A stretch of 64,000 nt of DNA from Cyanobium sp. CACIAM 14 (GCA_000708525.1 JMRP01000004.1:62001-126000); one strand, 5' to 3'; shown: positions 25,474 to 35,054, counted from the first letter of the stretch. The notes: generated from the letters alone by a model not told the origin. Program-made: numbers and translations.

Positions 25474-26645
25474 AAGTCCGGCCGAGGGTGCTGGCCGTTG
25501 AGGACGTGGTCGCCGATCTCCTGCAGCTTGACGTCGAGGGGATCGTGCAGGCTGAGGGTGCGGGCGTTGCGCCAGTAGCGATCAAGACCAAGGGCGGCGT
25601 GGGTGTAGCGGGCCCCCACCCGATCGAACAGCGCCGAACCGACGGCCAGCGCCACCTCGCTGGCCAGCACCTTGGTGACGGCGATCGCGATGGCGCAGTC
25701 GCCCCGCTCCACCGGGGTCAGGCCGCGGCCCAGGTTCCAGCAGTGCTCAAGCCTGACCAGGGAACGCTCGTAATGGGCGTCGGCCGCCTGCAAGGGCACC
25801 CACAGGCGCGCGAAGCGATCGCGGGCCAGCACGGCCCCCGTCCCATCCCCCAGGCCACCGGATGGGCCATGGCGCTCGTGGAAGCGTTCGCAGGCTTCCT
25901 TCAGGGCACCCTCGGCAAGGCCCAGGTAGAGATTGGCCAGATTCAGCTGGGCCAGCAGCGTGCGGATCGTGCTGAAGGGCGTCGCCCCCTGACGCACCGG
26001 GAACAGGATCTGGTCACTGCGGACCGCCACCTGCTCGAACTGCACCGTGCCGCTGCTGGTCTGGCGCTGACCGATGTTGTCCCAGTCGTCGATCACCTTC
26101 ACCCCTGCGCTGGCCGTCGGCAGGATCACGATCACCACTTCCCCCGTGTCCTCGAGGATGGCCGTGGTGGGGATCACATCGGAATCGACGCTGCCGGAGC
26201 AGAAGCTCTTGCTGCCCTCCAGACGCCAGCCGTCGCCATCGCGGCGCAGCCGGCTGCGCCGATCCAGGGGGTTGAGGGCATTGCACCAGAACAGATGGCC
26301 TGCCGCCGTGGCACGAAGGTGGGTTTCGGCCAGATCCCCCTCGCCGAAGATCACGGGGATGGTGAGGCCCAGGTAGTGGTACGAGAGCAGGTGGGCGACG
26401 GAGCTGTCCAGCCGGGCGATGCGGCGCACCAGGGAGGAGAGCCGCGACCAGCTCCATCCACCGCCGCCCCAGGGGACGGGAATGCTGAGGGACAGCAGGC
26501 CGCCCTGGCGGATCCGTTGCCGGGCCCCCAGGGGCACCCCGCCCAGTCGGTCGCGGGCGGCGGCATCGTCGGTGAGATGGTCGCAGAGATCGGCCACCGC
26601 GGCCTCCAGGGAGACAGCGGCGGCGGCGGCGGTCCCCTCAGCCAT
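25464..26645 (-). CDS. Acyl-CoA dehydrogenase-fold flavin monooxygenase (SfnB/DszC-like)
   Basis: 393 residues with the acyl-CoA dehydrogenase fold, as in dibenzothiophene monooxygenase DszC and SfnB. It has an N-terminal helical domain (LVRRIARLDSSVAHLLSYHY), the middle beta domain (LEGSKSFCSGSVDSDVIPTT; VKVIDDWDNIGQRQTSSGTV) and a C-terminal helical bundle (FDRVGARYTHAALGLDRYWRNARTLSLHDP). The HDP ending is typical of DszC/SfnB relatives. Family members oxygenate organosulfur compounds using reduced flavin. The start was set at ATG 26645, overlapping the preceding ATPase gene by 8 bases. It is the last gene of the second transporter set, which suggests that it processes that transporter's substrate. 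Confidence 0.8.
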   Translation of the reverse strand: MAEGTAAAAAVSLEAAVADLCDHLTDDAAARDRLGGVPLGARQRIRQGGLLSLSIPVPWGGGGWSWSRLSSLVRRIARLDSSVAHLLSYHYLGLTIPVIFGEGDLAETHLRATAAGHLFWCNALNPLDRRSRLRRDGDGWRLEGSKSFCSGSVDSDVIPTTAILEDTGEVVIVILPTASAGVKVIDDWDNIGQRQTSSGTVQFEQVAVRSDQILFPVRQGATPFSTIRTLLAQLNLANLYLGLAEGALKEACERFHERHGPSGGLGDGTGAVLARDRFARLWVPLQAADAHYERSLVRLEHCWNLGRGLTPVERGDCAIAIAVTKVLASEVALAVGSALFDRVGARYTHAALGLDRYWRNARTLSLHDPLDVKLQEIGDHVLNGQHPRPDFYS

Positions 26646-27387
26646 GGGCAACCAGCGTCGGGGCTTCATCGTGGCGCAGGCTGTCCAGAAGCTGCTGCTT
26701 GAGGTCTGCGAAGCCCCTGGCCTGCCGGCGGTCCTCCAGGGGAAGCTCCACCCGCAGCTCCGCGCTGATCCGTCCGGGGCCGGGATGCATCACCAGGATG
26801 CGGTCGGCCAGCACGATCGCCTCCTCCACATCGTGCGTCACCAGAAGGGTGGAGAGCTTCTCGGACTCCCACAGCCGCAGGAAGTGGTTCTGGAGGTCGG
26901 CGCGCTTGATCGCATCCAGGGCGCTGAAGGGCTCATCCAGCAGGATCAGCTTCGGGGCGGGCGCCAGCGCACGGGCGATGGCCACCCGCTGGGCCATGCC
27001 GCCGGAGAGCTGCTTCGGATAGAAGGAGGCATACTCCTCCAGCCCCACCCGCCGCAGGGCCGAACGGACCGGCTCCCGGCGCTCGGCGGCCCGGCCGCGC
27101 AGGGCGAAACCCACGTTGTCCCGCACCCGCAGCCACGGCATCAGCCGCGGTTCCTGGTAGATGAAACCCACGGCGGGATTGGGCCGCAGAACCGGCTCGC
27201 CGTTGAGCAGAACCCGGCCGGTGCTGGGGGCGGCGAGGCCCGCCACCAGCCGCAGCAGGGTGGACTTGCCGCAGCCGCTGCTGCCGACGATCGCCACCCG
27301 TTCACCGGCGTCGATGCGCAGGTCGATCGCCTTGAGGGCGGTGAAGCCGTTGCGAAACGACTTGGCGACGCCTTCGAGAAGCAACAT
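26638..27387 (-). CDS. ABC transporter ATP-binding protein (SsuB/TauB family)
   Basis: 249 residues. Walker A is [17 protein letters not shown], the Q-loop is GFIYQEPRLMPWLRVRDNVG, the signature is LSGGMAQRVAIARAL, Walker B is LILLDEPFSALDAIKR and the H-loop is [10 protein letters not shown]. The RLMPWLRV wording is typical of nitrate/sulfonate/taurine transporter ATPases. It lies one base after its permease and overlaps the flavin monooxygenase gene downstream. It powers uptake through the permease at 27389-28261. Confidence 0.9.
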   Translation of the reverse strand: MLLLEGVAKSFRNGFTALKAIDLRIDAGERVAIVGSSGCGKSTLLRLVAGLAAPSTGRVLLNGEPVLRPNPAVGFIYQEPRLMPWLRVRDNVGFALRGRAAERREPVRSALRRVGLEEYASFYPKQLSGGMAQRVAIARALAPAPKLILLDEPFSALDAIKRADLQNHFLRLWESEKLSTLLVTHDVEEAIVLADRILVMHPGPGRISAELRVELPLEDRRQARGFADLKQQLLDSLRHDEAPTLVAHG

Positions 27388-27388
27388 C

Positions 27389-28261
27389 TCAGCTCCCCCC
27401 CTGGAGGGAATGGCTGTCCTGCCACTGCAGGAACCGGTGGGAGAGCAACCACAGCACCGCGTCGGTGAGCTTCCCGAGCACGGCGAACAGAAGGATGCTG
27501 GCCAGGATCAGGGACGCCCGGCCGGTGGTCTGGCCATCGACGAGCAGGAAACCCAGACCCTTGCTGGCCCCCATCACCTCCGCGGCCACCACGAACATCC
27601 AGGCCAGTCCGAGCCCGCCCCGCAGGCCCGTGACGTACTCGGGCAGGGCGGCGGGGATGAGGATCCGGTGCACCAGCTCCGGCCGTCGGAACCCCGCCAT
27701 CCGGCCCACCTCCACCAGCTTGCGGTCCACGTTGAGCAGGGCCTCCGAGAGGCTGAGATAGATGGGGAAGAAGGCCCCCACGGCGATCAGGGCCACCTTG
27801 GAGGGCTCGTAGATCCCCAGCCAGAGGATGAACAGAGGCACCCATGCCAGCGATGGGATGTTGCGCAGGGACTGGAGCAGGGGATCGAGAATGTCGCGGG
27901 CCGTGCGGGACACACCGGTGAGGCAGCCCAGGGCCGTGGCGGCCACGGACCCCAGCAGGAACCCCTGGGCCACCCTCCAGCTGGTGATGGACACGTGCTC
28001 CAGCAGCTCTCCGCTGCTGGCCAGGGTGCCGATCGTCCGCAGCACCTCGGTGGGCGTGGGCAGCAGGTTGGTCGGGAGCACCTGACGGGCCTGGATCAGC
28101 TGCCACACCAGCAGGATCAGAAACGGCAGCAGAAAGCCCCGGCCCCGCCGCAGCAGGGAAAAGCCGCGCCCGCGGCGTGGCCGGGGTCGGGCCGCCGGCT
28201 CCGCGGGGACAGTTGGTGCGGCGCCGGTGGCGACCGAGGCAACGGGACGCGTCGTCGTCAT
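27389..28261 (-). CDS. ABC transporter permease (SsuC/TauC family)
   Basis: 290 residues. An Arg/Pro-rich cytosolic leader is followed by six hydrophobic helices (FLLPFLILLVWQLIQ, FLLGSVAATALGCL, LAWVPLFILWLGI, VALIAVGAFFPIYLSLSEAL, GGLGLAWMFVVAAEVMG, LILASILLFAVLGKL). The EAA-like coupling loop is MAGFRRPELVHRILIPAALPEYVTG. These features match the nitrate/sulfonate/taurine permease family. It sits between a binding protein (28293) and its ATPase and works as a homodimer in the plasma membrane. Confidence 0.88.
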   Translation of the reverse strand: MTTTRPVASVATGAAPTVPAEPAARPRPRRGRGFSLLRRGRGFLLPFLILLVWQLIQARQVLPTNLLPTPTEVLRTIGTLASSGELLEHVSITSWRVAQGFLLGSVAATALGCLTGVSRTARDILDPLLQSLRNIPSLAWVPLFILWLGIYEPSKVALIAVGAFFPIYLSLSEALLNVDRKLVEVGRMAGFRRPELVHRILIPAALPEYVTGLRGGLGLAWMFVVAAEVMGASKGLGFLLVDGQTTGRASLILASILLFAVLGKLTDAVLWLLSHRFLQWQDSHSLQGGS

Positions 28262-28292
28262 CGGGAGTCCGGGCGGGGAAGCGGCGGCCGGA

Positions 28293-29297
28293 TCATTGGC
28301 CGCTGCGGAGGCGATTGACGAAGCTGGGATCGATCAGCGAGTTGGTCACCACCTGGATATCGGTGTCGGCGGGGACGACCCCGGCCTTCTTGAGCACGTC
28401 GGCAGCCGCCAGGATCACGACCTTCTGGGGCGTGCCGATGGTGGAGCTGGAGAGATCGGTGCGCTCGAGCTGACGAGTGGCCACGGCATCGGTGAGCTTC
28501 GACTCCTTGATGAGCACCTGCTTGAGGCCGTCGGGGTTCTTGAGCGCCCATTGGCGCGCCTTCTCGTAGGAGCGGAGCACGGTGAGCACCGTGTCGGGAT
28601 TCTGTCGGGCGAAGTCCTCACGCACGTTCAGCACCCCGTAGGAGTTGAAGGCCGTGTTGCGGTAGAAAAGCTTCGCCTTCGATTCCAGCTCGGCCCTGGC
28701 CATGAGGGGATCGAGCCCGGCCCAGGCATCCACGTCCCCCTTCTCCAGGGCCGTCTTGCCATCCGCATGGGACAGCTGCACGATCTCGACGCTGCGGGGA
28801 TTGATGCCGTTGCTGTAGAGCGAGCGCAACAGGAAAATGTAGGGATCGGTGCCACGGTTGGCGGCCACCCGCCTGCCCTTGAGCTGCTTCACCGACTGAA
28901 TCTTGGAGTCTTTGGGCACCACGAGCGCCGTCCATTCCGGCTTGGAAAACACATAGATCGCCTTGATCGGGTTGCCGTTGGCCTTGCCGATGAACGCGGC
29001 CGCTCCTGCGGTGGAGCCGAAGTCGAGGCTGCGGGCGTTGAGGAACTCCAGGGCCTTGTTGCTTCCCTGGCTGAGCACCCACTCCACCTTGATGTTCTTC
29101 CTCTTGAGGTCCTGCTCCAGCAGGCCTTTCTCCTTGAGCACCAGGCTCAGGGGGTTGTAGTAGGCGTAATCGAGCTTGACCGTGGTGGCCGGACTGGACT
29201 GGGCCAGGGCCGTGGCCGAGGCCAGCAGGCCGAGGCTGGCCGCCAGGGCGAGGCCGATCAGGGAGGGGCTGGAGGGTCGGAAGGGGAGGAACGTCAT
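28293..29297 (-). CDS. ssuA: Aliphatic sulfonate ABC transporter substrate-binding protein (SsuA family)
   Basis: 334 residues with a signal peptide (LIGLALAASLGLLASATALA, cleavage after AQS or nearby). The mature part has KLDYAYYNPLSLVLKEKG, VEWVLSQGSNKALEFLNARS, DFGSTAGAAAFIGKANG, RRVAANRGTDPYIFLLRSL and KGDVDAWAGLDPLMAR, all in SsuA order. It is more divergent from binding proteins 1 and 2 than they are from each other. It lies between the two ABC cores, downstream of the ssuD-ssuC-ssuB run and upstream of the second permease, so either core could use it. Confidence 0.85.
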   Translation of the reverse strand: MTFLPFRPSSPSLIGLALAASLGLLASATALAQSSPATTVKLDYAYYNPLSLVLKEKGLLEQDLKRKNIKVEWVLSQGSNKALEFLNARSLDFGSTAGAAAFIGKANGNPIKAIYVFSKPEWTALVVPKDSKIQSVKQLKGRRVAANRGTDPYIFLLRSLYSNGINPRSVEIVQLSHADGKTALEKGDVDAWAGLDPLMARAELESKAKLFYRNTAFNSYGVLNVREDFARQNPDTVLTVLRSYEKARQWALKNPDGLKQVLIKESKLTDAVATRQLERTDLSSSTIGTPQKVVILAAADVLKKAGVVPADTDIQVVTNSLIDPSFVNRLRSGQ

Positions 29298-29378
29298 GAT
29301 GGGGCGAGGACGACAAAGGGCGAGGAAACGGGGAAGGACGATCGCCTGCCATGGAGCAGGGAACTCCCCGCGATCCGC

Positions 29379-30209
29379 TCAGTGGGAGAGCGCGGCCATG
29401 CCGGAGTCAGCGGAAGCTTCCCGGGCGTGGCCATCGGGCACGCCGGAAGCCTGAGGCGGGGCCTCGCTGGGCCTGTTCCTGAGCAGGATCGACTCGAGCA
29501 CCCGGGCGGTGAGATGGGCGAAACCGGGATCGCCGCGACGGCGGGGACGGGGCAGGTCGTTGGCGAAGTCCCTGGCGATGCGACCCTCCTCGAGCACGAG
29601 AATGCGGTCCGCCAGGGTCACCGCCTCCTCCACATCGTGGGTGACCAGGATGGTGGTGAATCCCTGCTCCAGCCAGAGGCTCTCGATCAGCGACTGCATC
29701 TCGATCCGGGTGAGCGCATCGAGGGCCCCGAGGGGCTCATCCAGCAGCATCAGTCGCGGGCGGGTGATGAGGGCCTTCGCCAGGGCCACCCGCTGTCGCT
29801 GCCCCCCGGAGAGCCGGGCGATCCAGTCATGGGCCCGCTCCTGCAGCCCCACATGGCGCAGCACCTCCAGCCCCCGGGGGCGCCAGTCGCCTCGCAGACC
29901 CAGGCCCACGTTGTCGAGCACGGTCTTCCAGGGAAGCAGGCGGCCGTCCTGGAACATGATCCTGGCCTGCTGATTCACCCCCCGCAGCGGAGTTCCACCC
30001 ACCCGGATGTCACCCCCGTTGGAGGTCTCGAGGCCGCTGAGGAGCCGCAGCAGGGTGGATTTGCCGCAGCCGCTGCGGCCCACGATGGCGGTGAAATGGC
30101 CGGAGGGAATCGTCAGTTCGATGCCGGAGAGAACCGTCTGGGCGCCGTAGGCCTTGGTGAGGCGGTCGAGGTGCAGATGGCTGCCCGTTTCCGGCGTGGC
30201 GTGGGTCAT
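29379..30209 (-). CDS. ssuB: Aliphatic sulfonate ABC transporter ATP-binding protein
   Basis: 276 residues: Walker [19 protein letters not shown]-loop [20 protein letters not shown], signature [15 protein letters not shown], Walker [17 protein letters not shown] and H-loop [11 protein letters not shown]. The wording is that of SsuB. The C-terminal tail ([19 protein letters not shown]...) is poorly conserved. It starts 5 bases after the permease stop in the run ssuD-ssuC-ssuB. Confidence 0.9.
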   Translation of the reverse strand: MTHATPETGSHLHLDRLTKAYGAQTVLSGIELTIPSGHFTAIVGRSGCGKSTLLRLLSGLETSNGGDIRVGGTPLRGVNQQARIMFQDGRLLPWKTVLDNVGLGLRGDWRPRGLEVLRHVGLQERAHDWIARLSGGQRQRVALAKALITRPRLMLLDEPLGALDALTRIEMQSLIESLWLEQGFTTILVTHDVEEAVTLADRILVLEEGRIARDFANDLPRPRRRGDPGFAHLTARVLESILLRNRPSEAPPQASGVPDGHAREASADSGMAALSH

Positions 30210-30214
30210 GGCGG

Positions 30215-31042
30215 TCAGCTCAGGGCGGGCCTGGCGCGGAACTCCTTCGAGAGCCGCTGGAAATTGGGGTGCCAGGGCAACAACCTGAACTCCAGTTTGC
30301 GGGCAAGGGCATCGGAGAACTTGCCGAGCAAGGCATAAAGAAGGATGCTGAATACAATGATGTCGGTCTGCATGAACTCACGGGCGTTCATGGCCAGATA
30401 ACCAATGCCGCTGTTGGCGGCGATCTGTTCACCGACGATCAGAATGATCCAGGCGATACCGAGGGAGAATCGCACCCCGACCAGAATGGAGGGCATCGCT
30501 CCAGGCAGCACGATGTCGGTGATGATCTTCCAGTTGCTCAGACCGTAGACCCGGCCCATCTCCAGCAGCCCGGGATCGATCGAGCGGATCCCGTTGAAGG
30601 TATTGAGATACACCGGAAAAAAGACGCCGAGGGATACCAGAAACACCCGCGCCTCCTCCCCGATCCCGAACCACAGGATCACCAGGGGAATCATCGCCAG
30701 GGGCGGAATGTTGCGCAGCATCTGGAAGGAGGAATCCAGCAGCAGTTCCGCCCGGCGGAGCAGGCCGTTGAGCACACCGAAGAACAGGCCGAGGGACGCG
30801 CCGATCAGGAAGCCCCCGCCGGCCCTGGCGGCGCTCACCGACAGGTGGGTCCAGAGTTCGCCGGACCGGGCCAGCTGGAGCCCCGCCAGGGCGATGGCGG
30901 TGGGAGCCGGCAGGATCCTCGTGGGAATCCAGCCCAGCATCGAGCTCACCTGCCAGAACGCCAGCAGCAGCGCCGGCACCAGCCAGGGAACCAGAGTCCG
31001 CTTGAGGCGCCCTCGGCGGCCGGAGGAGAAACCCCGCACCAT
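30215..31042 (-). CDS. ssuC: Aliphatic sulfonate ABC transporter permease
   Basis: 275 residues with about six membrane helices ([104 protein letters not shown]). The coupling loop is [33 protein letters not shown] and the [21 protein letters not shown] segment are typical of SsuC. Its ATG overlaps the ssuD stop by one base (TGATG), so translation is probably coupled. Confidence 0.9.
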   Translation of the reverse strand: MVRGFSSGRRGRLKRTLVPWLVPALLLAFWQVSSMLGWIPTRILPAPTAIALAGLQLARSGELWTHLSVSAARAGGGFLIGASLGLFFGVLNGLLRRAELLLDSSFQMLRNIPPLAMIPLVILWFGIGEEARVFLVSLGVFFPVYLNTFNGIRSIDPGLLEMGRVYGLSNWKIITDIVLPGAMPSILVGVRFSLGIAWIILIVGEQIAANSGIGYLAMNAREFMQTDIIVFSILLYALLGKFSDALARKLEFRLLPWHPNFQRLSKEFRARPALS

Positions 31043-32187
31043 CAGCCCTGCCCCTTCGCAGCGGCCGGCACCTTCTCGTTGGCGATGATCTCTCCGAAGG
31101 GGGCCAGCACCAGCTGGCCGTCAACGGGGTCCGGCAGCTGGAGCGGCAGCAGCGGGAACAGCAGCTCGGCCACCCGATAGGCCTCCTCGAGGTGCGGATA
31201 GCCGGAGAGGATGAAGTGCTGGATGCCCAGGGTGGCGTACTCCTCGAGGCGGCGGGCCACGGTCTCGGGATCCCCCACCAGGGCGGTGCCGGCGCCACCG
31301 CGCACCAGCCCCACCCCGCTCCAGAGGTTCGGGCTCACCTCCAGGGCGCTCCGGCTGCCGCCATGGAGCTGGGTCATGCGGCTCTGGCCCACCGAATCCA
31401 TGCGGCTGTACACCTCCTGGGCGGAGGCGATGGTGGCGTCGTCGACATGGCGGATCAGGTCCTCGGCCGCCTCCCAGGCCTTCTCGTTCGTCTCGCGCAC
31501 GATGATGTGGAGACGGACGCCGAACTCCAGGCTGCGGCCATGGCGCAGGGCCTTCTCCCGCACTACGGCGATCTTCTCGCGCACCTGATCGGGGGGTTCT
31601 CCCCAGGTGAGGTAGGTGTCGGCATGGCGGGCGCCCACCTCCTGGCCGGCAGGCGAGGAACCGCCGAACCACAGGGGCGGGTAGGGAGCCTGGACCCCGC
31701 GATGGATGACGTTGCCGTCGCGGATGTCGAAGAACTCCCCCTGGAAGCTGCTGCGCTTCCCCTGGATCACCTCCCGCCAGATCGTGAGGAATTCGTCGGT
31801 GAGGCTGTAGCGCTCGTCATGGCCGAGGTGGAAGCCGTCCCCCGCGTTTTCCACCGGGTCACCGCCGGTGACCACATTGATCAGGAGCCGGCCGTTGCTA
31901 AGCCGATCGAACGTGGCGGCCATGCGGGCGGCCACCCCCGGGGACATCAGTCCAGGGCGGATCGCCACCAGAAACTTCAGGCGCTCGGTGCTTGCCGCCA
32001 GCATCGAGGCGGCCACCCAGGCGTCGTGGCAGGAGCGGCCGGTGGGAAGCAGGACGCCCGGAAAACCCAGCTGATCTGCCGCCTGGGCGATCTGGCGCAG
32101 ATAGGGAAGGGTGATCTGCCGGCCACCGGTGGCGGTGCCCAGGTAGTGGCCATCGCCGTGGAGGGGAATGAACCAGAACAGCTGCAT
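31042..32187 (-). CDS. ssuD: FMNH2-dependent alkanesulfonate monooxygenase
   Basis: SsuD cleaves C2 and longer alkanesulfonates to aldehyde and sulfite using reduced FMN and O2. With the start at ATG 32187 the product is 381 residues, the same length as the E. coli enzyme. It follows that enzyme closely: [91 protein letters not shown] and [20 protein letters not shown]. The active-site Cys (in GRSCHD) and the C-terminal Arg/His regions are kept. It is first in the run ssuD-ssuC-ssuB. SsuD needs a flavin reductase (SsuE), and none is present in the window. Confidence 0.95.
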   Translation of the reverse strand: MQLFWFIPLHGDGHYLGTATGGRQITLPYLRQIAQAADQLGFPGVLLPTGRSCHDAWVAASMLAASTERLKFLVAIRPGLMSPGVAARMAATFDRLSNGRLLINVVTGGDPVENAGDGFHLGHDERYSLTDEFLTIWREVIQGKRSSFQGEFFDIRDGNVIHRGVQAPYPPLWFGGSSPAGQEVGARHADTYLTWGEPPDQVREKIAVVREKALRHGRSLEFGVRLHIIVRETNEKAWEAAEDLIRHVDDATIASAQEVYSRMDSVGQSRMTQLHGGSRSALEVSPNLWSGVGLVRGGAGTALVGDPETVARRLEEYATLGIQHFILSGYPHLEEAYRVAELLFPLLPLQLPDPVDGQLVLAPFGEIIANEKVPAAAKGQG

Positions 32188-32499
32188 CGAGGCTGGAGCG
32201 GATAGGGGGAACGGTGGAGGAGCCACTCCGCGCGGAAGGTCTCGTCTGCTGGGGATGGAGGTTGGCGACCTGGGGCGACCAGGACAAGTGGATCCATCAC
32301 CACCTCAGACCCAACGTCTCAACCTTGCTTTCCACGGCGATGAGCTGCGGTAGCGACGACAAGAACGGGGAGTGGCAGGCTGTCTTGACATCAACGGCAA
32401 AAATGTCATCGGAATTCCGTGGTACAACCGGCCGCTGTCCCCGCGGCCGGTGCATGCGTGCCTTCGGCAGCGCCGTCGCCGTTGGATCGCGGAATGTCG
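32188..32499. other. Intergenic/promoter region upstream of ssuD
   Basis: 312 bases between ssuD and the end of the helicase gene, both on the minus strand. It is AT-richer in the part 32290-32425 than the coding flanks and holds the dyad described separately. No small gene, tRNA or convincing terminator was found. It must carry the promoter of the ssuD operon. Confidence 0.4.
32386..32408. promoter_or_regulatory. LysR-type box: TGACAT-N11-ATGTCA
   Basis: A perfect six-base dyad at 32386-32391 and 32403-32408 with an 11-base spacer, which has the T-N11-A form of LysR-type regulator sites. It lies about 200 bases upstream of the ssuD start codon. LysR-type activators (CysB, Cbl, SsuR) control sulfonate genes in other bacteria, so sulfur control is a reasonable inference. 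No LysR-type gene is present in the window. Confidence 0.45.
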
Positions 32500-35007
32500 T
32501 CAGTAAGCTTCGGCCCGCTCCGCCTGGCGGCGCAGGCGCTCCAGGCGCTCGAGCAGGGATTCGTTGCTCATCCGGTTGTTGAGCCGCTCCGCCAGCAGGG
32601 GGAAGGCCAGGGGGCTGGGCCTCGCGGTGCGCCGCTGCAGCCATTCGCTGCTCCGCAGGCGCCGCAGGGTGCCGATCAGACGTCCCAGGTCGAGCTGCTC
32701 CTCGAGAACCTCGCGGCGGGCCTGGGCCAGCAGCAGATTGCCGGGTTCATGGCGCTGGAAGACGTCGAAGAGCAGGGCGGCGCTGATCTGCAGCTGGCCG
32801 CCGGTTTTCCCCTGGCCGGGATAGCCGTTCATCACCAGACCGCTCACCTGGGCGATCGAGCGGAAGCGGCGCCGGCAGAGCTCCGAAAAGTTGATGGCCT
32901 GCTCCAGATCCTCCAGCAGCCCCTCCGGATCCAGCAGGGCCTCGCCGTGAAGCTCCAGCAGGTCCTCGAAGGGGTAGCCCCTGGGCGCCAGCAGTTCGAA
33001 GCCGTAGTCATTCACCGAGACGGTGAAGGTGCCGCGATGGTGGCGGGCCAGCCGCCAGGACCAGAGGAAGCCGAGACCTTCGTGCACGAACCGCCCTTCG
33101 AAGGGATAGGCGTACAGGTGGCTCCCCTCCCGGCTGGCGCACAGCTCCACCAGGAACTGGTCCTGCCGCGGCAGGACCGAAAGCATGGCCTGTCGCTCCA
33201 GCAGCGGCCTCAGGGACTCCAGTTCGGCGGTGTCGAGCCTGAATCCTGCTTCGCCCCCGAGGGCACGGGCGCAGCGATCCACCTCCCGGCGCAGGTGGGC
33301 GCTGAGCAGGTCGGAGAGGGCCATCTGCCCCCCGGCCCAGGCCGGCACGGTGGCGCTGCGGGCCGTGCTGGCCTTCACCAGCGCCGTCATCTCCCGCAGC
33401 CGCACGAACTGGAGCTGGCGGCCGGCGAAGAAGAAGACGTCGCCCGGTTTGAGTCGGCCGATGAAGGCCTCCTCCACATGGCCCAGCACGGCGCCCCGAA
33501 CGAAGCGCACCGTCACGGCCCGGTCGGCGCTGATCGTGCCGATGTTGAGGCGGTGCAGCCGCGCCACCGCCGGCTCCCGCACCACGAACCGTTGCGGGAT
33601 CGAACCCTCCGGCCGGGGAGGATCCCTCTCCAGCTTCCGGTAGCGCGGGTAGGCCCCCAGGCAGTCGCCGCCCTCCTCTAGGAAGCGCAGGCACCAGTTC
33701 CAGCTGCTCCGCTCCAGATGGCGGTAGCTCCAGGCCCGGCGCACCGCCGCGAAGGCCTCCTCCGGCTGGAACCCGGGACCGCAGGCCAGGGTCACCAGGT
33801 GCTGCAGCAGCACATCGAGGGGGGCCTCCGGCGGCCGCCGGTGTTCCACCAGCCCCTCGGCCAGTCCCCGCCGCATGGCCGACACCTCCAGCAGCTCCAG
33901 GGCGTTGGTGGGCATGAACAGCACCTGGGCTGTGCCGCCCGGCGCGTGGGCCGAACGGCCGGCGCGCTGCAGCAGGCGGGCCAGGTTCTTGGCGCTGCCG
34001 ATCTGCACCACCCGCTCCACCGGCTGGAAATCCACGCCCAGATCCAGCGAACTGGTGCAGACCACCCAGCGGATGGAGGCCTCCTTCACCCCCGCTTCGA
34101 TGGCCTCGCGGGCGGCGCGATCGATGGCGCTGTGGTGCAGGGCCAGGGCCCCCTCCATCTCGGGGCAGGCGAAGCGCAGGCACTGGTGCCAGCGCTCGGC
34201 CTGGTTGCGGGTGTTGGTGAACAGCAGGGTGGACACCTGCGGCTCCAGGGCCGCCACCAGCTCCTCGTACATGCGGAGTCCCAGATGGCCGGCCCAGGGG
34301 AAGCCGTCGATGCGCTCGGGGAGCAGGCTGCGGATCGTCGTGTCCCTCCGGAGGCGGGCCGTGAGGAGGCGCGGTTCGTTCCCCACCCCCACCGCGGCCC
34401 GGGCCGCGTCCTCGAGGTTGCCGATGGTGGCGCTGATCGCCCAGGTGCGCATGCCGGGGCGGCGCTCGCGCAGCCAGCTCAGGCAGAGCTCGCACTGGGA
34501 GCCCCGCTTGCTGCCCATCAGCTCGTGCCATTCGTCGATCACCACCGCCTCCAGGCCGTTGAAGAGGGTCTCCGCCTGTCGGCCGGCGAGCAGCAGCGAC
34601 AGGGATTCCGGCGTGGTGATCAGGATCTGCGGCGGGGCCTTGAGCTGCCGGCTGCGTTCGTGACTGCTGGTGTCACCGTTGCGCAGGGCCACCCGCAGGG
34701 GCCAGCCCATGGCCTCGATCGGCTCGCGGATCGCCAGCAGCAGGTCGCGGCTGAGGGCCCGCAGGGGGGTCAGCACCAGCAGCCGCAGTCCCGCCTCCGG
34801 CCCCCGGCCCCCGTTCTCCGTCAGCATCTCGGCGATCGGCCCCATCACGGCGGCGTAGGTCTTCCCCGAACCGGTGGGGACCTGGATCAGGCCGCTGCCT
34901 CCCTCCAGGTAGGCCTGCCAGACCCGCCGCTGGAAAGGCATCGGCCGCCAGCCGCGCTGGCGGAACCAGGCCTCGATCGGCTGGAGCACCGCGGAGGAAC
35001 GGGCCAA
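32500..35007 (-). CDS. Ligase-associated DEXH-box helicase (Lhr-like)
   Basis: 835 residues. RecA-like domain 1 has the Q/motif I region MPFQRRVWQAYLEGGSGLIQ with PTGSGKTYAAV, motif II VVIDEWHELMG (DEWH, a DExH variant) and motif III SATIGNLEDA. Domain 2 has LLFTNTRNQAERWH, SIRWVVCTSSLDLGVDF and LLQRAGRSAHAPGG. A winged-helix and a long Lhr-type C-terminal region follow. This is the helicase of the ligase-associated DNA-damage-response cluster. It lies 47 bases downstream of the ATP-dependent ligase gene. It probably translocates on ssDNA and unwinds repair intermediates for the exonuclease and ligase. Confidence 0.9.
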   Translation of the reverse strand: MARSSAVLQPIEAWFRQRGWRPMPFQRRVWQAYLEGGSGLIQVPTGSGKTYAAVMGPIAEMLTENGGRGPEAGLRLLVLTPLRALSRDLLLAIREPIEAMGWPLRVALRNGDTSSHERSRQLKAPPQILITTPESLSLLLAGRQAETLFNGLEAVVIDEWHELMGSKRGSQCELCLSWLRERRPGMRTWAISATIGNLEDAARAAVGVGNEPRLLTARLRRDTTIRSLLPERIDGFPWAGHLGLRMYEELVAALEPQVSTLLFTNTRNQAERWHQCLRFACPEMEGALALHHSAIDRAAREAIEAGVKEASIRWVVCTSSLDLGVDFQPVERVVQIGSAKNLARLLQRAGRSAHAPGGTAQVLFMPTNALELLEVSAMRRGLAEGLVEHRRPPEAPLDVLLQHLVTLACGPGFQPEEAFAAVRRAWSYRHLERSSWNWCLRFLEEGGDCLGAYPRYRKLERDPPRPEGSIPQRFVVREPAVARLHRLNIGTISADRAVTVRFVRGAVLGHVEEAFIGRLKPGDVFFFAGRQLQFVRLREMTALVKASTARSATVPAWAGGQMALSDLLSAHLRREVDRCARALGGEAGFRLDTAELESLRPLLERQAMLSVLPRQDQFLVELCASREGSHLYAYPFEGRFVHEGLGFLWSWRLARHHRGTFTVSVNDYGFELLAPRGYPFEDLLELHGEALLDPEGLLEDLEQAINFSELCRRRFRSIAQVSGLVMNGYPGQGKTGGQLQISAALLFDVFQRHEPGNLLLAQARREVLEEQLDLGRLIGTLRRLRSSEWLQRRTARPSPLAFPLLAERLNNRMSNESLLERLERLRRQAERAEAY

Positions 35008-35054
35008 GGCTGTCCAGGATTCAGACGCCCGGCACCGCCACCATTACGGGGGCG

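Noticed and set aside
28227..30338. 703-codon plus-strand frame across the SsuA/SsuB genes
   Set aside because: It is antisense to two clear ABC transporter genes and shows only repetitive G/H/Q/E-rich sequence.
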